DNA of 64,000 nt from Paludibacteraceae bacterium (GTDB taxonomy: Bacteria > Bacteroidota > Bacteroidia > Bacteroidales > Paludibacteraceae), in assembly GCA_017527495.1 (NCBI GenBank), contig JAFXPY010000014.1, forward strand, positions 1-64,000. The letters run 5' to 3'. Position numbers and translations under genes: made by a program. Below are positions 1 through 8,743 of this stretch, in pieces. Positions within the stretch are counted from its first letter, which is position 1. Each line of letters starts with the position of its first letter. The notes beneath the pieces were generated by a model. It was not told the DNA's origin. It was given only the letters and a program-made list of their open reading frames with translations, and did no database searches.

Positions 1-1
1 G

Positions 2-787
2 TTCCGCTCGCATAGTGACACACTATCGTACGACAATAGAAAGATATTTGAAATGAACAAAGAATGGACTATAGTGTGCAAAGACACAACAATAAAACGC
101 TATAGGGTAGAGGATATCAAACATATTTGTCAGCAAGACTACTTTGAGTTGAAAGAATATAAAGTTGACACTACACTTCAAAATGAAGAATATGTTCAAT
201 CATATTATGTCAGAAATGCCGAAGATTTAGATTGTGCCTTTGAATATGATATGGAGACTAATCAAGAATCCTTGCTTTATGACTTAGGTATGAAAATTGG
301 TACGAGATTGGATTTTAATGGTCTTATATTTTGGGTTGTAAATAGTAAAATTGAATATATTGATACTACGAATATGATTTTTTTATCAACTGATGCACCA
401 ACATATCATATTTATTGGAAACGAAATATTGGCTCGTTAGGTGATTTGATGCATCCCGATATACCAACAACAGATTCATTGCTTTGTGTAAAAATAGGCG
501 ATGAAGTTATCTATAGCAGAGGTCCTATTAAGGGTATATCATGCAATGGCGTAAAGGATGATATTCAACAAATATCAGCTGCAGAACGCATTGAAATAAT
601 TGACAATAGACTGAAAATCAATGAGGATGCAAAAGTGATAAAAGTCTCACTCTACAACCTTCAAGGCAAACAAGTGCTTTCCACTACACAAACGAGCATT
701 GATATTTCTCAATTTATAACAGGTGTTTATTTGGTTGTAGTGCAAGCCGATTCTGCAATATATAGCAAAAAAATAGTGGTTAAATAG
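2..787 (+). CDS. T9SS type A sorting domain protein, 5'-truncated by window edge
   Basis: The frame is open from base 2 of the window, so the first in-frame ATG (position 53) is probably internal; no signal peptide follows it, although T9SS cargo needs one. The last 50 or so residues (VSLYNLQGKQVL, then ITGVYLVVVQ and a basic end KKIVVK) match the type A C-terminal sorting domain that directs proteins through the type IX secretion system to the cell surface. The rest of the visible protein (about 200 residues, rich in Asp, Tyr and Ile) is not a family I recognise. A strong hairpin terminator follows the stop. Confident on the sorting domain, none on the function. Confidence 0.75.
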   Translation, partial: FRSHSDTLSYDNRKIFEMNKEWTIVCKDTTIKRYRVEDIKHICQQDYFELKEYKVDTTLQNEEYVQSYYVRNAEDLDCAFEYDMETNQESLLYDLGMKIGTRLDFNGLIFWVVNSKIEYIDTTNMIFLSTDAPTYHIYWKRNIGSLGDLMHPDIPTTDSLLCVKIGDEVIYSRGPIKGISCNGVKDDIQQISAAERIEIIDNRLKINEDAKVIKVSLYNLQGKQVLSTTQTSIDISQFITGVYLVVVQADSAIYSKKIVVK

Positions 788-825
788 AGTATGACTACTA
801 CAATTTTGTATAAATAATAGTTTTT

Positions 826-852
826 GGAGCGCATAATGTGCGCTCCTTTTTT
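826..852 (+). terminator. Intrinsic terminator after the first T9SS gene
   Basis: Perfect 8-bp stem (GGAGCGCA at 826-833 with TGCGCTCC at 839-846), 5-nt loop, followed by a run of six T. It separates the upstream T9SS gene from the sugar kinase. Confidence 0.85.
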
Positions 853-924
853 GTTTTAAGGGCACTTCTATGCAGAAAATAGAAAAAAGTGTTAAAAAAA
901 TTTTTTTCCCTTAATTATTATTTG

Positions 925-932
925 TAATTTTG
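925..932 (+). promoter_or_regulatory. Bacteroidota -7 box for the ROK kinase operon
   Basis: TAATTTTG fits the TAnnTTTG box recognised by the Bacteroidota primary sigma factor. It lies 36 nt before the kinase ATG. The upstream region is T-rich but I see no clear TTTG at the expected 19-20 nt spacing, so this is only half a promoter. Confidence 0.5.
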
Positions 933-968
933 CGAATAAATATAAAATTTCCCTAAACAATTACAACC

Positions 969-1931
969 ATGGAAGCAAAACCTTATGTATTAGGTATTGA
1001 TATGGGCGGAACAAACACCGTATTCGGTATTGTTGACGCACGCGGACAAGTGATAGCTCGTTCAAGTATTAAAACTCAGGCTTATCCTGACATTGATGAG
1101 TATATCGCTGAATTGACAAAAGAAATAACACGTATTGCCGACCCTGTTGGCGGTGTGGAAAAAATACGCGGGATAGGTGCAGGTTGCCCTAATGGTAATT
1201 ATTACACCGGCAATATTGAAAAAGCGCCTAATTTGCCATGGAAGGGTATCGTCCCTTTTGCAAAACTGCTTTCCGATTCTCTCGGAATACCTGCCGTGTT
1301 GACCAATGATGCCAATGCTGCTGCAATGGGTGAGATGACATACGGCGCTGCCCGTGGTATGAAAAACTTTATTGAGATAACTCTCGGTACGGGTGTCGGA
1401 TCTGGTATCGTTATTGATGGCAAAGTGGTTTATGGACACGATGGTTTTGCCGGTGAATTAGGACATACCAAGATTGTTCGACAGAACGGACGCCTATGCG
1501 GCTGTGGTCAGTCAGGTTGTATTGAAGCATACGCCTCAGCAACAGGTGTGGCAAGAACAGCGCGAGAGCTGATTGAAACAACAAATGAGCCATCGCTTTT
1601 GCGCGATTTGCAAGCTGAAACAATAACAAGTAAAGATGTTTTTGATGCGGCAGAAAAAGGCGACAGACTTGCAAAGAAGATATTTGATATGACCGGCCGT
1701 ATGTTGGGTGAGAAATTTGCTGATTTCATCACTTTCTCTGCACCTGAAGCTATAATACTGTTTGGCGGCATGACTAAATCAGGACATTGGATTATGGATC
1801 CGATCGTTGAAGCAATGAATGAGAATGTTATGCCAATATGGAAAGACAAGGTAAAAGTTTTGTTCTCTGATCTGCCGGAGTCTGATGCTGCTGTTTTAGG
1901 CTCTTCTGCTTTGGCATGGGAATTAAATTAA
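969..1931 (+). CDS. ROK family sugar kinase, probably glucokinase
   Basis: A 320-residue ROK (repressor, ORF, kinase) protein that phosphorylates a hexose with ATP in the cytoplasm, feeding glycolysis. Visible motifs are the N-terminal phosphate-binding loop GIDMGGTNT (about residues 9-17), the catalytic-Asp segment LTNDANAAAMGE (about 110-121), and the Cys-rich zinc motif CGCGQSGC followed by IEAYAS (about 177-190) that typifies ROK kinases. There is no N-terminal helix-turn-helix, so it is a kinase and not a ROK repressor. Glucose is the likeliest substrate in Bacteroidales, but N-acetylmannosamine, allose or fructose kinases share these motifs. It starts a run of same-strand genes with pdxJ 43 bp downstream. 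Confidence 0.85.
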   Translation: MEAKPYVLGIDMGGTNTVFGIVDARGQVIARSSIKTQAYPDIDEYIAELTKEITRIADPVGGVEKIRGIGAGCPNGNYYTGNIEKAPNLPWKGIVPFAKLLSDSLGIPAVLTNDANAAAMGEMTYGAARGMKNFIEITLGTGVGSGIVIDGKVVYGHDGFAGELGHTKIVRQNGRLCGCGQSGCIEAYASATGVARTARELIETTNEPSLLRDLQAETITSKDVFDAAEKGDRLAKKIFDMTGRMLGEKFADFITFSAPEAIILFGGMTKSGHWIMDPIVEAMNENVMPIWKDKVKVLFSDLPESDAAVLGSSALAWELN

Positions 1932-1974
1932 TGTAAATTCAAAAAGGGGATTTTATGTCCCTTTATAATAATAG

Positions 1975-2691
1975 ATGACACAACTGAGCGTAAACATAAA
2001 TAAAGTGGCAACATTGCGTAATGCACGAGGTGGTAATGTACCTGATGTGCTACAGTTTGCGCTTGATTGTGAGCGTTTTGGAGCTCAGGGCATAACTGTT
2101 CATCCTCGTCCCGACGAAAGACATATTCGCTATTCTGATGTCTATCAGCTCAGAGGCAAGATTGCGACGGAATTGAATATTGAAGGTTATCCGTCAGACC
2201 GTTTTATTCAGATGGTGTGTGAGGTATGTCCGGCTCAAGTAACACTCGTTCCGGATGCACCTGGCGACCTTACTTCGCATGAGGGCTGGGATGTGGCAAA
2301 GTACAAAGATTTTTTACAATCTTTGGTTGTGCGTTTTCACGAGCATAATGTGCGTGTGTCTATTTTTGTTCAGCCAGACGGAGAGGCTATAAAGCAGGCA
2401 GCCGAGATTGGTGCTGACCGAGTTGAATTATACACCGAGCCTTACGCACGACTTTTCCCGCAAGATGCACAAGCGGCAGTTGACCCATACGTCAATGCAG
2501 CAAAGGTGGCAATTCAGTGTGGGTTGCAAGTAAATGCGGGGCATGATCTAAGTCTTGACAATTTGCGCTATTTTCACCAGTGCATACCTCAACTTGCAGA
2601 GGTATCAATAGGGCATGCCTTGATTGCTGATGCTCTCTATTTGGGTATAGAACAAACAATACACCAATACAAGCAATGCTTGCTTGACTAA
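1975..2691 (+). CDS. pdxJ: Pyridoxine 5'-phosphate synthase
   Basis: PdxJ closes the pyridine ring of vitamin B6 by joining 1-deoxy-xylulose 5-phosphate with 3-amino-2-oxopropyl phosphate. At 238 residues it has the usual length. The N-terminus ([17 protein letters not shown]) and the phosphate-binding and catalytic segments [19 protein letters not shown] and [10 protein letters not shown] are all present and in order, consistent with the TIM-barrel fold. It sits between the ROK kinase and exbB, with only 30 bp to exbB, so it may be co-transcribed with the TonB energising genes. Confidence 0.95.
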   Translation: MTQLSVNINKVATLRNARGGNVPDVLQFALDCERFGAQGITVHPRPDERHIRYSDVYQLRGKIATELNIEGYPSDRFIQMVCEVCPAQVTLVPDAPGDLTSHEGWDVAKYKDFLQSLVVRFHEHNVRVSIFVQPDGEAIKQAAEIGADRVELYTEPYARLFPQDAQAAVDPYVNAAKVAIQCGLQVNAGHDLSLDNLRYFHQCIPQLAEVSIGHALIADALYLGIEQTIHQYKQCLLD

Positions 2692-2721
2692 GAAATAATT
2701 AAAAAAAATACAATAATAACG

Positions 2722-3411
2722 ATGATTTTCTTACAAAATGTGGCAGACACAGCCGCCGTAGTGAATGAGGCTGTTGAAGCAGCTGCCGAACCAATGAACC
2801 TTTGGACAATGGCCACCTATGGTGGTTGGATAATGATCATACTTGCAGCCATGCTGGCTCTTGCTGTGTATATCTTTATTGAGCGTTTTATCACTATTGA
2901 TCGTGCTTCAAAGGAAGACACATCATTTATGGACAAAATCAAAGATTATGTTCATGAAGGTGATATAGATGCCGCAATGAAATTGTGCAAGTCGAAAAAC
3001 ACCCCGACAGCTCGTATGGTGGAAAAGGGTCTGACCCGTATCGGTCGCCCGATGAGCGATGTGCTTGTGGCTGTTGAGAACGTTGGAAACCTCGAAGTGG
3101 CAAAGCTGGAAAAGAGTCTTGTCATCATGGCTTCTATATCGTCAGGTGCTCCTATGCTCGGTTTCTTAGGAACAGTAATCGGTATGGTAAATACCTTCTA
3201 TGGAATGTCGCAAATGGGTGACGGCGGAATAAATATGGAAGTGCTGTCGAGCGGTATGTATCAAGCCATGGTTACAACAATCGGTGGTTTAATAGTCGGT
3301 ATATTGGCTTATTTTGCCTACAACTATCTCGTCGCAAGAGTTGATTCTGTTGTACGTCAAATAGAATCATACACAATGGAGTTCCTTGACCTCTTGAATG
3401 AACCGGCATAA
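2722..3411 (+). CDS. exbB: ExbB/MotA/TolQ-type proton channel
   Basis: Inner-membrane proton channel subunit that works with ExbD and TonB to drive outer-membrane nutrient uptake. The 229 residues show three membrane segments (about 30-55, 130-158 and 170-202) with the long cytoplasmic loop between the first two, and the conserved core GFLGTVIGMVNTF in the second. A short extra N-terminus rich in Ala, Val and Glu precedes the first helix, as is common in Bacteroidota ExbB. It heads a compact exbB-exbD-tonB set. A TolQ role in outer-membrane integrity cannot be excluded, but no tolB or pal is adjacent. Confidence 0.92.
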   Translation: MIFLQNVADTAAVVNEAVEAAAEPMNLWTMATYGGWIMIILAAMLALAVYIFIERFITIDRASKEDTSFMDKIKDYVHEGDIDAAMKLCKSKNTPTARMVEKGLTRIGRPMSDVLVAVENVGNLEVAKLEKSLVIMASISSGAPMLGFLGTVIGMVNTFYGMSQMGDGGINMEVLSSGMYQAMVTTIGGLIVGILAYFAYNYLVARVDSVVRQIESYTMEFLDLLNEPA

Positions 3412-3462
3412 TTGTGTTTAAGTCGTGGAATAAGGTCTTGAAAAAAAACTGATTAGTAAGTT

Positions 3463-3876
3463 ATGTTAAAACGAAGAAATAAAGTAGAAGCCGGATTCAA
3501 CATGTCGTCGATGACCGACCTTGTCTTTCTGCTCTTGCTCTTCTTTGTTATGGCAAGTACGATGTCGTCGCCAAACGACTTGAAACTCAACTTGCCTCAA
3601 AGCAGTTCGAAGCAGACAACCAAGCAGGTTGTGGCGAAAGTGAATATCGACAAATTAGGCAATTACAGTGTTGCTATCGGCAGAAAAAAACCTGTAGCTG
3701 TTGAAGCAGAAAATCTTGAGAATTACTTGGTTGAGGTTTTGTCTAATGACTCGTCAGCTTATATAGCTCTCCATGCAGACAAAGACCGACCAATAGAAGA
3801 AATGGTAAATGTGCTTGACATTGCAAGTAAGCACCAGTACAAAATTGTTATAGCAACAAAGAAAAACAAAAAGTAG
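3463..3876 (+). CDS. exbD: ExbD/TolR family protein
   Basis: Partner of ExbB in the proton-driven motor. The protein has 137 residues with a single N-terminal membrane helix (about 18-36) that carries the conserved protonatable Asp in SSMTDLVFLLL, then a periplasmic domain. Its stop codon TAG (3874-3876) shares its final G with the GTG start of the next gene, a one-base overlap that suggests translational coupling and equal production of the two subunits. Only one ExbD is present here, whereas many Bacteroidota TonB loci carry two. Confidence 0.92.
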   Translation: MLKRRNKVEAGFNMSSMTDLVFLLLLFFVMASTMSSPNDLKLNLPQSSSKQTTKQVVAKVNIDKLGNYSVAIGRKKPVAVEAENLENYLVEVLSNDSSAYIALHADKDRPIEEMVNVLDIASKHQYKIVIATKKNKK

Positions 3877-4661
3877 TGCGTAAATCACAAAAATATGGCA
3901 TAATAGGAACTGTCCTGTTCATGATTCTGCTTTTTTTGCTTCTGTGGTTCATAAAGATTGGTATGCCGCAACCGCCTGAGGTAGAAACAGTGGAAATAGA
4001 ATTTGCTGATGAATCGATAGAGGCCGCCGGCGGCTTTGCCACACCGGCTCCATCGCCTATAACCGAGCCTCAACCGCCTGTTACGGTGCCTGCACCAACG
4101 CCCGTTGAGGCAAAGCCCGATCCGGTCATCACTCAAGAAGCAGAAGAGGCACTTGCTATGCAAAAACAGCGTGAAGAGGAGGAACGTAAGCAGCGTGAGG
4201 AGCAGATGCGACTCGAGCAGCTTCGTCTTGAGCAAGAAAGACTTGCAGCTGAGCGTGCTGCAGCAGAGAAAGCTGCTGCCGACAAAGCCAATGCCCTGAT
4301 GGGTGCATTCAAAGGTAATGGAGGCGGAGGAACAGGAGGGCAGACAACAAGTGGCTCAGGTGGAGGTGATAACCCTCTGAAAAATGGTATAGTAGGAGGC
4401 AACGGATGGTCGGCAAAAGGTAGGACATTGCAAGGGTCGATACCTAAACCTGAAATCAAAGACTATCCCGAAGGAAAAGTGGTGGTGTCATTCCGTATCA
4501 ATGCGCAAGGCAAAGTATCGAATCCGCAGATAGCTAAAGGCACAACAATATCAGATGCCAATGTGCAAAAAGCATGCAAAAATGCAGTGCTAAAAGCCCA
4601 GTTCTCACCCGGAATAGATGAGGTGGAGGGTACAATAACTTACAACTTGAAAGTTAATTAA
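3876..4661 (+). CDS. tonB: TonB-like energy transducer
   Basis: Links the ExbBD motor to outer-membrane receptors. The start is GTG overlapping the exbD stop. In order: an N-terminal anchor helix (about 9-28), a Pro/Glu stretch (about 50-85), a highly charged Glu/Arg/Gln coiled-coil (about 92-140), a Gly/Ser-rich linker (about 145-170), and a C-terminal domain (about 180-261) with the TonB-type pattern PEGKVVVSFRINAQGKV and a two-strand ending. The long charged helix resembles TolA as much as classical TonB, so it could act in a Tol-like system. No receptor gene is adjacent, so it may serve receptors encoded elsewhere. Confidence 0.88.
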   Translation: MRKSQKYGIIGTVLFMILLFLLLWFIKIGMPQPPEVETVEIEFADESIEAAGGFATPAPSPITEPQPPVTVPAPTPVEAKPDPVITQEAEEALAMQKQREEEERKQREEQMRLEQLRLEQERLAAERAAAEKAAADKANALMGAFKGNGGGGTGGQTTSGSGGGDNPLKNGIVGGNGWSAKGRTLQGSIPKPEIKDYPEGKVVVSFRINAQGKVSNPQIAKGTTISDANVQKACKNAVLKAQFSPGIDEVEGTITYNLKVN

Positions 4662-4715
4662 TGGTGCTTTGTACATAGTACCTTATAATTTATAACTTTA
4701 TTATTACTTCTCTTT

Positions 4716-5243
4716 ATGAACTACATTTTCTTAGGTAAAGGTTTTGAAGAAATTGAAGCAATAACAACCATTGATTTGCTTCGTCGTGCCAACATTCCTC
4801 TCACAACCGTATCGGTTGACCCCGATCTCGTCGTTGAAGGAGCTCATGGTGTGAAGGTGATAGCCGACAAACTATTTGGCAATGTGAAATTTCACGATGC
4901 CGAGATGTTGATTGTTCCCGGCGGACAACACAAAATGGGCGAGCATGAGGGCATGTGCGATTTGCTGATTAGGCATAATGCACATGATGGACTGATTGCT
5001 GCAATATGTATGGCTCCTTCTATACTTGGCGATTTGGGCATACTTGACGGCAAACAAGCAACATGTTATCCGGGTTTTGAGTCTCATCTTGGGGCAAGTT
5101 ACTTAGGAGGTCTTGTGGTTGAATCGCAAAATATTATTACAGCCAAAGGACCAGGCTTGACAGCTGATTTCGCTTTTACGATAATAGAAAAACTTGCTTC
5201 AGCGGAAATTGCTGATAGCGTTTATGACGCTGCGCAATACTAA
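4716..5243 (+). CDS. DJ-1/PfpI family protein
   Basis: A 175-residue single-domain member of the DJ-1/ThiJ/PfpI superfamily. The conserved Glu lies in the N-terminal segment GFEEIEAIT, the strand LIVPGGQ precedes the nucleophile elbow, and the reactive Cys sits in AAICMAPSILG at about residue 98. Relatives act as glyoxalases, deglycases or oxidative-stress proteins; most Bacteroidota copies are uncharacterised. It follows the tonB gene by 54 bp on the same strand and is closed by a strong terminator, so it may be the last gene of that operon. Confidence 0.9.
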   Translation: MNYIFLGKGFEEIEAITTIDLLRRANIPLTTVSVDPDLVVEGAHGVKVIADKLFGNVKFHDAEMLIVPGGQHKMGEHEGMCDLLIRHNAHDGLIAAICMAPSILGDLGILDGKQATCYPGFESHLGASYLGGLVVESQNIITAKGPGLTADFAFTIIEKLASAEIADSVYDAAQY

Positions 5244-5301
5244 TAACTTGTCGTAAAAAATAGAGCAGAGTCGTTTGAATAATCATATAGGCTCAAGAAA
5301 T

Positions 5302-5350
5302 CAAGGAAAAACCATTGCATTGCTTTGGTTTTCCTTGTATTAAAGCCTTT
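5302..5350 (+). terminator. Intrinsic terminator after the DJ-1 gene
   Basis: Perfect 12-bp stem (CAAGGAAAACCA at 5302-5313 with TGGTTTTCCTTG at 5325-5336), 11-nt loop, followed by a T-rich stretch ending in a six-T run. It lies about 60 nt past the stop codon. Confidence 0.75.
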
Positions 5351-5392
5351 TTTCTTCAATATGATTTCATTACTGCTCATATTATTATAATA

Positions 5393-5551
5393 TTCAGGTT
5401 TCGCGAGTACTATAACGCAGATTACACGAAAATATTTATCTACTAATTAAACGAATTATTACGAATTTTATTTGGTCAATAATTATTAATTCAGGTTTCG
5501 CGAGTAGTTATTGTGTCAAATTATATGAGCTTATTTATGTCTGATTCAAAG
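5393..5551 (-). repeat. Truncated inverted copy of the interspersed palindromic repeat (copy D)
   Basis: Read on the minus strand, this matches the right-hand end of the full copies near 11.4, 34.6 and 51.8 kb: the block from GAATCAGACATAAA to the TTTGACACA-like segment and the terminal GCGAAACCTGAAT. The end motif occurs twice, at 5393-5406 and 5488-5501, 95 bp apart. The copy at 51.8 kb likewise carries a doubled end 91 bp apart, with a related ATTGACCAAA stretch between. None of the hairpin part is left. The copy stops where the protease fragment begins. Confidence 0.7.
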
Positions 5552-5790
5552 TGTAGGTGTCGCAAATGATTTTTCTCCATATTGCGGACATTTTGAAACA
5601 AAATTATATGAATTGGAAACAGATTTAACTGTTAGCGAGATAAAATATAAACAATCTTTTGGAACACCACCTGATGTTATATCTCTGATGTTAAGTATGT
5701 TGGGCGCAGATGGTATATTGGGTTTGGATCTTTTCAGAAGATTCAATGTACAGCTGAAAAATAATTCAATATTTTGCAACAATTCAATGA
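5529..5790 (+). pseudogene. Remnant of a retropepsin-like aspartyl protease gene
   Basis: An open stretch in this frame encodes a segment with ADGILGLDLFRRFNV followed by a polar strand, which is the pattern of the C-terminal half of bacterial aspartyl (retropepsin-like) protease domains. The catalytic DTGA motif and signal peptide are absent. The 5' side runs straight into the truncated repeat (the first few codons here are repeat sequence), and the 3' side runs into the end of asnA on the opposite strand. It is best read as a gene relic. The family call rests on one motif and is moderate; the truncation is clear. Confidence 0.5.
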
Positions 5791-6771
5791 TTAGTGGAGC
5801 AAAAATATATTGTCTGTTTCGCATCTGGCAATATCTTCGTCCGACCATTCACTAACCTGTACTTCTCCGATGTGTCGTTTGTGAAGCAGTATCATGCAAA
5901 GGCGCGATTGACCTATTCCGCCACCTATAGTCAGTGGCAGAGTGTTATTAAGTATGAGTTGGTGATATTCAAGTTGTGCCCAATCTGTGTGATTTGCCTC
6001 TTTGAGCTGATGTTCAAGAGCTTTGCTGTCAACACGAATACCCATTGATGAGAGCTCAATAGATTTATTCAGTGGTGGATACCAAATGAGAATGTCGCCA
6101 TTCAACGACCAGTCATCGTAGTCGGCTGCTCGGCTGTCATGCGTTTCGCCATTAGAGAGTTTTGCCCCTATGCCCTGAATAAATACGGCACCATGAAGCC
6201 GGCATATCTTATTCTCGCGTTCTTTGGCTGTCAGTGTAGGGTATAGACGGAGTAATTCTTCGGCAGTGATGAAAAAAATCTGTTTTGGCAAGAAATTTTT
6301 TATTTCGCTATAGTGTTCGCACACGACATATTCGGTGTTGAGCAAGACTTCGTATATGTTTCGTACAATAGAATGTAGGAAGTCAGGATTTCGTTCTTCT
6401 GATGAAATAACTCTTTCCCAATCCCACTGGTCAACGTAAAGACTATGAATGTCGTCAGGTGTTTCAAATGTTCGTATCGCATTCATATCAGTGTATATTC
6501 CGTAACCTTCGGGTTGGTTCATTCTCCAAAGTTTCATCCTTTTCCATTTGGCAAGTGAATGGACAATTTCGCATTGTTTCTTTAATGCCGGAACATAGAA
6601 GCTCACAGGTTTTTCAACTCCTGTGAGGTCGTCGTTTATGCCTCGTCCTGATTCAACAAAAAGAGGGGCCGTTACACGACGCAATCGGAGTGCAGAAGAC
6701 AATTGTTGCTCAAAGGTGTCTTTCACCAATTTGATGGCATGTTCGGTTGATTCTTGAGATAGATTGCTCAT
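5791..6771 (-). CDS. asnA: Aspartate-ammonia ligase (asparagine synthetase A)
   Basis: AsnA makes asparagine from aspartate, ammonia and ATP; it is related to class II aminoacyl-tRNA synthetases. The protein has 326 residues, close to the family length of about 330. The segments VTAPLFVESGRGINDDLTG, MKLWRMNQPEGYGIYTDMNAIR, VYVDQWDWE-like LYVDQWDWE and the C-terminal GGGIGQSRLCM motif are all present. It starts 4 bp after the nrnA-like gene, so the two are almost certainly one transcript from the promoter at about 7.8 kb. Its 3' end abuts the protease remnant on the other strand. Confidence 0.95.
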   Translation of the reverse strand: MSNLSQESTEHAIKLVKDTFEQQLSSALRLRRVTAPLFVESGRGINDDLTGVEKPVSFYVPALKKQCEIVHSLAKWKRMKLWRMNQPEGYGIYTDMNAIRTFETPDDIHSLYVDQWDWERVISSEERNPDFLHSIVRNIYEVLLNTEYVVCEHYSEIKNFLPKQIFFITAEELLRLYPTLTAKERENKICRLHGAVFIQGIGAKLSNGETHDSRAADYDDWSLNGDILIWYPPLNKSIELSSMGIRVDSKALEHQLKEANHTDWAQLEYHQLILNNTLPLTIGGGIGQSRLCMILLHKRHIGEVQVSEWSDEDIARCETDNIFLLH

Positions 6772-6775
6772 TTTT

Positions 6776-7795
6776 TTATTGACAATTTTTGAGGTCGGGA
6801 AGGTGGTCGATAAGGCGTTTTATGGTTGCCTCAACCGAGTCGTATGATTCACCGCCTGAAGCATTCTTGTGCCCGCCGCCATTGAAATATTTATTGGCGA
6901 AAATATTTGTTGCGAGGTCGCCTTTGGAACGGAACGATATCTTAATCTTGTCTTTGTCTTCACGCATAAAGACCGACATGTCCACATCCGCAATTTGCAG
7001 TGGTATATTGACAATACCTTCTGCATCGCCCGACATAAAATTGAACGGGAAAAGCTCTTTTCTGTTCAGGGCAATGACGGCTGTGCGATATTCTGGAATG
7101 ATAATCATTTTTTTGTAGAGACAATAACCGACGAGACGCGTACGCTCTACTGTGAATTGATTATATACATTGCTGTATATTTGGTTGCGGTCTATTCCGT
7201 GTCGGAGCAACTCTGCAAGAATGAGATAGGTGTCAGGATTGTTGAAATTGACCGAGAAATTAACCGTGTCGGTCATCATGCCTGTGTAGATACATGTTGC
7301 TATCGTTTTGTCAATTAAGTTGCCATAGCCCATGTCGTTGATTAAATGGTAGATAAGTTCGCAGCATGATGGCATTTGCGGGTACGACAGAACGACGTCC
7401 GGAAAATCTTCCGGTCCGACATGATGGTCAATGAGCAATTTCTTTGCCTTTGCAGCAAGCATACTATTTGCCACGTCGCCAATGCGTTTTGTTGCGTTGT
7501 AGTCGGCGCAAATAATCAGGTCGGCCAGATTGAGAGCTTCATCTGCTTCTGTCTTTTGCTTGTCATAGATGAGTACTTGTTCTGCCTCGGGCAACCATGC
7601 AAGAAACGACGGATAATCGTTTGGTGTGATGATGGCGATGTCTTTTTTGCCCAATTTATATAATATGTGTTTAAGAGCGTGTGAAGAGCCCATTGCATCA
7701 CCATCAGGCGAGAGATGAGTTGTAATTACAATTCGGTTAGCGTTATCAATCAGTTGCTTGGCACAACTGATGTCGTGTTGATTTAATTCTGACAT
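6776..7795 (-). CDS. DHH/DHHA1 phosphoesterase, NrnA-like
   Basis: A 339-residue DHH-superfamily enzyme. Related NrnA proteins degrade oligoribonucleotides of a few bases and dephosphorylate 3'-phosphoadenosine 5'-phosphate. Metal-binding motifs visible: THLSPDGDAMGS (about 26-37), CADYN (the isolated Asp, about 95) and IDHHVGP (about 119-125), then the C-terminal DHHA1 substrate motif GGGHKNASGG (about 306-315). It is first in a two-gene operon with asnA, driven by a clear Bacteroidota promoter divergent from that of truA. A c-di-AMP phosphodiesterase role is possible, but the protein lacks the GGDEF and membrane parts of GdpP. Confidence 0.9.
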   Translation of the reverse strand: MSELNQHDISCAKQLIDNANRIVITTHLSPDGDAMGSSHALKHILYKLGKKDIAIITPNDYPSFLAWLPEAEQVLIYDKQKTEADEALNLADLIICADYNATKRIGDVANSMLAAKAKKLLIDHHVGPEDFPDVVLSYPQMPSCCELIYHLINDMGYGNLIDKTIATCIYTGMMTDTVNFSVNFNNPDTYLILAELLRHGIDRNQIYSNVYNQFTVERTRLVGYCLYKKMIIIPEYRTAVIALNRKELFPFNFMSGDAEGIVNIPLQIADVDMSVFMREDKDKIKISFRSKGDLATNIFANKYFNGGGHKNASGGESYDSVEATIKRLIDHLPDLKNCQ

Positions 7796-7817
7796 TTTTT
7801 GTTATAGTTTTATAGTA

Positions 7818-7849
7818 CAAAATTAATATCTTTTTGCAATATAGCCAAA
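7818..7849 (-). promoter_or_regulatory. Bacteroidota promoter for the nrnA-like/asnA operon
   Basis: On the minus strand TTTG (7846-7849), a 20-nt spacer and TAATTTTG (7818-7825), 22 nt before the start codon. It is arranged back to back with the truA promoter. Confidence 0.8.
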
Positions 7850-7865
7850 TGAGATATGCTAATTG

Positions 7866-7897
7866 TTTGGTTAATGTTAAAAAAAACGCTAATTTTG
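7866..7897 (+). promoter_or_regulatory. Bacteroidota promoter for truA
   Basis: TTTG (7866-7869), a 20-nt spacer and TAATTTTG (7890-7897). The box lies inside the longest possible truA reading frame, which argues for the ATG at 7916 as the true start. Confidence 0.8.
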
Positions 7898-7915
7898 CAG
7901 AAAGATAAAAATATT

Positions 7916-8641
7916 ATGCGTTATTTTGTTTGGTTTGGTTACAAAGGCACTGCTTATCATGGTTGGCAGCACCAACCTAACGGGAATAGTGTTCAAGACG
8001 AATTGGAACATGCTTTGAGCCTTGTCTTGCGTGAGCCTATTGCCGTAACGGCGGCAGGTCGCACAGACGCCGGTGTTCATGCTTTGCGTATGGCTGCTCA
8101 TTTTGATATCCAACAGCAGATTGACGAGCGGAAACTTGTGTTGCGTCTCAATTCTGTCTTACCCAAAGATATAGCTGTCAGCTCTGTAGAGCGTGTGGCT
8201 GACGATAAGCATGCTCGTTTCGATGCTAAATGGCGCCGATATGAGTATCGTGTGATAAACCATAAGTCGGCTTTTGATTACGAGACAGCCACATTTGTAC
8301 ATACCAAACTCGATTTCGACAAAATGAATGAGGCGGCAGCACTTCTTCTTCAATACACTGATTTTGCCTCGTTTTGTAAGGTTCATACCGACGTGAAAAC
8401 AACACTTTGTAAGGTTACGGAAGCGCATTGGACGCAGCGTGGTGATATGTGGGTGTTCACTATTCAAGCCGACAGATTTCTGAGAAATATGGTAAGAGCT
8501 ATTGTCGGAACACTATTTGAAGTAGGGCAAGGCAAGATGGATGTAAAACAATTTGACACTATTATTAAAGCAAAAAATCGCTCTATCGCCGGTCAGTCAG
8601 CCCCTGCACAAGGCCTCTTTTTTGTAGATGCGGGTTACTAA
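7916..8641 (+). CDS. truA: tRNA pseudouridine(38-40) synthase
   Basis: TruA isomerises uridines 38-40 in the anticodon arm of tRNAs. I choose the ATG at 7916 because the protein then begins MRYFVWFGYKGTAYHGWQ, the normal family N-terminus, and because the promoter lies just upstream. An in-frame upstream ATG at 7856 would put the promoter inside the gene. The result is 241 residues, the usual length. The catalytic Asp is in AAGRTDAGVHAL (about residues 46-57), and the RNA-binding segment FLRNMVRAIVGTL is near residue 185. Confidence 0.95.
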   Translation: MRYFVWFGYKGTAYHGWQHQPNGNSVQDELEHALSLVLREPIAVTAAGRTDAGVHALRMAAHFDIQQQIDERKLVLRLNSVLPKDIAVSSVERVADDKHARFDAKWRRYEYRVINHKSAFDYETATFVHTKLDFDKMNEAAALLLQYTDFASFCKVHTDVKTTLCKVTEAHWTQRGDMWVFTIQADRFLRNMVRAIVGTLFEVGQGKMDVKQFDTIIKAKNRSIAGQSAPAQGLFFVDAGY

Positions 8642-8698
8642 CAACAATTTTTCCACTATTTTCAACAAATATTGAACCGTAAAGCAAAAAATATGTTA

Positions 8699-8706
8699 TA
8701 ATTTTG
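8699..8706 (+). promoter_or_regulatory. Bacteroidota -7 box for the GH28/DUF4861 pair
   Basis: TAATTTTG 37 nt before the GH28 start. A TTG at 8672-8674 is a possible upstream element, but at 24 nt the spacing is longer than normal. Confidence 0.5.
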
Positions 8707-8743
8707 CAAAACTAAAAACAAACCATGTAAACATACCGTAATA

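Noticed and set aside
5613..5855. An intact 80-codon gene beginning with TTG
   Set aside because: The frame is open further upstream, matches only the tail of a protease domain and runs into asnA; a relic is the better reading.
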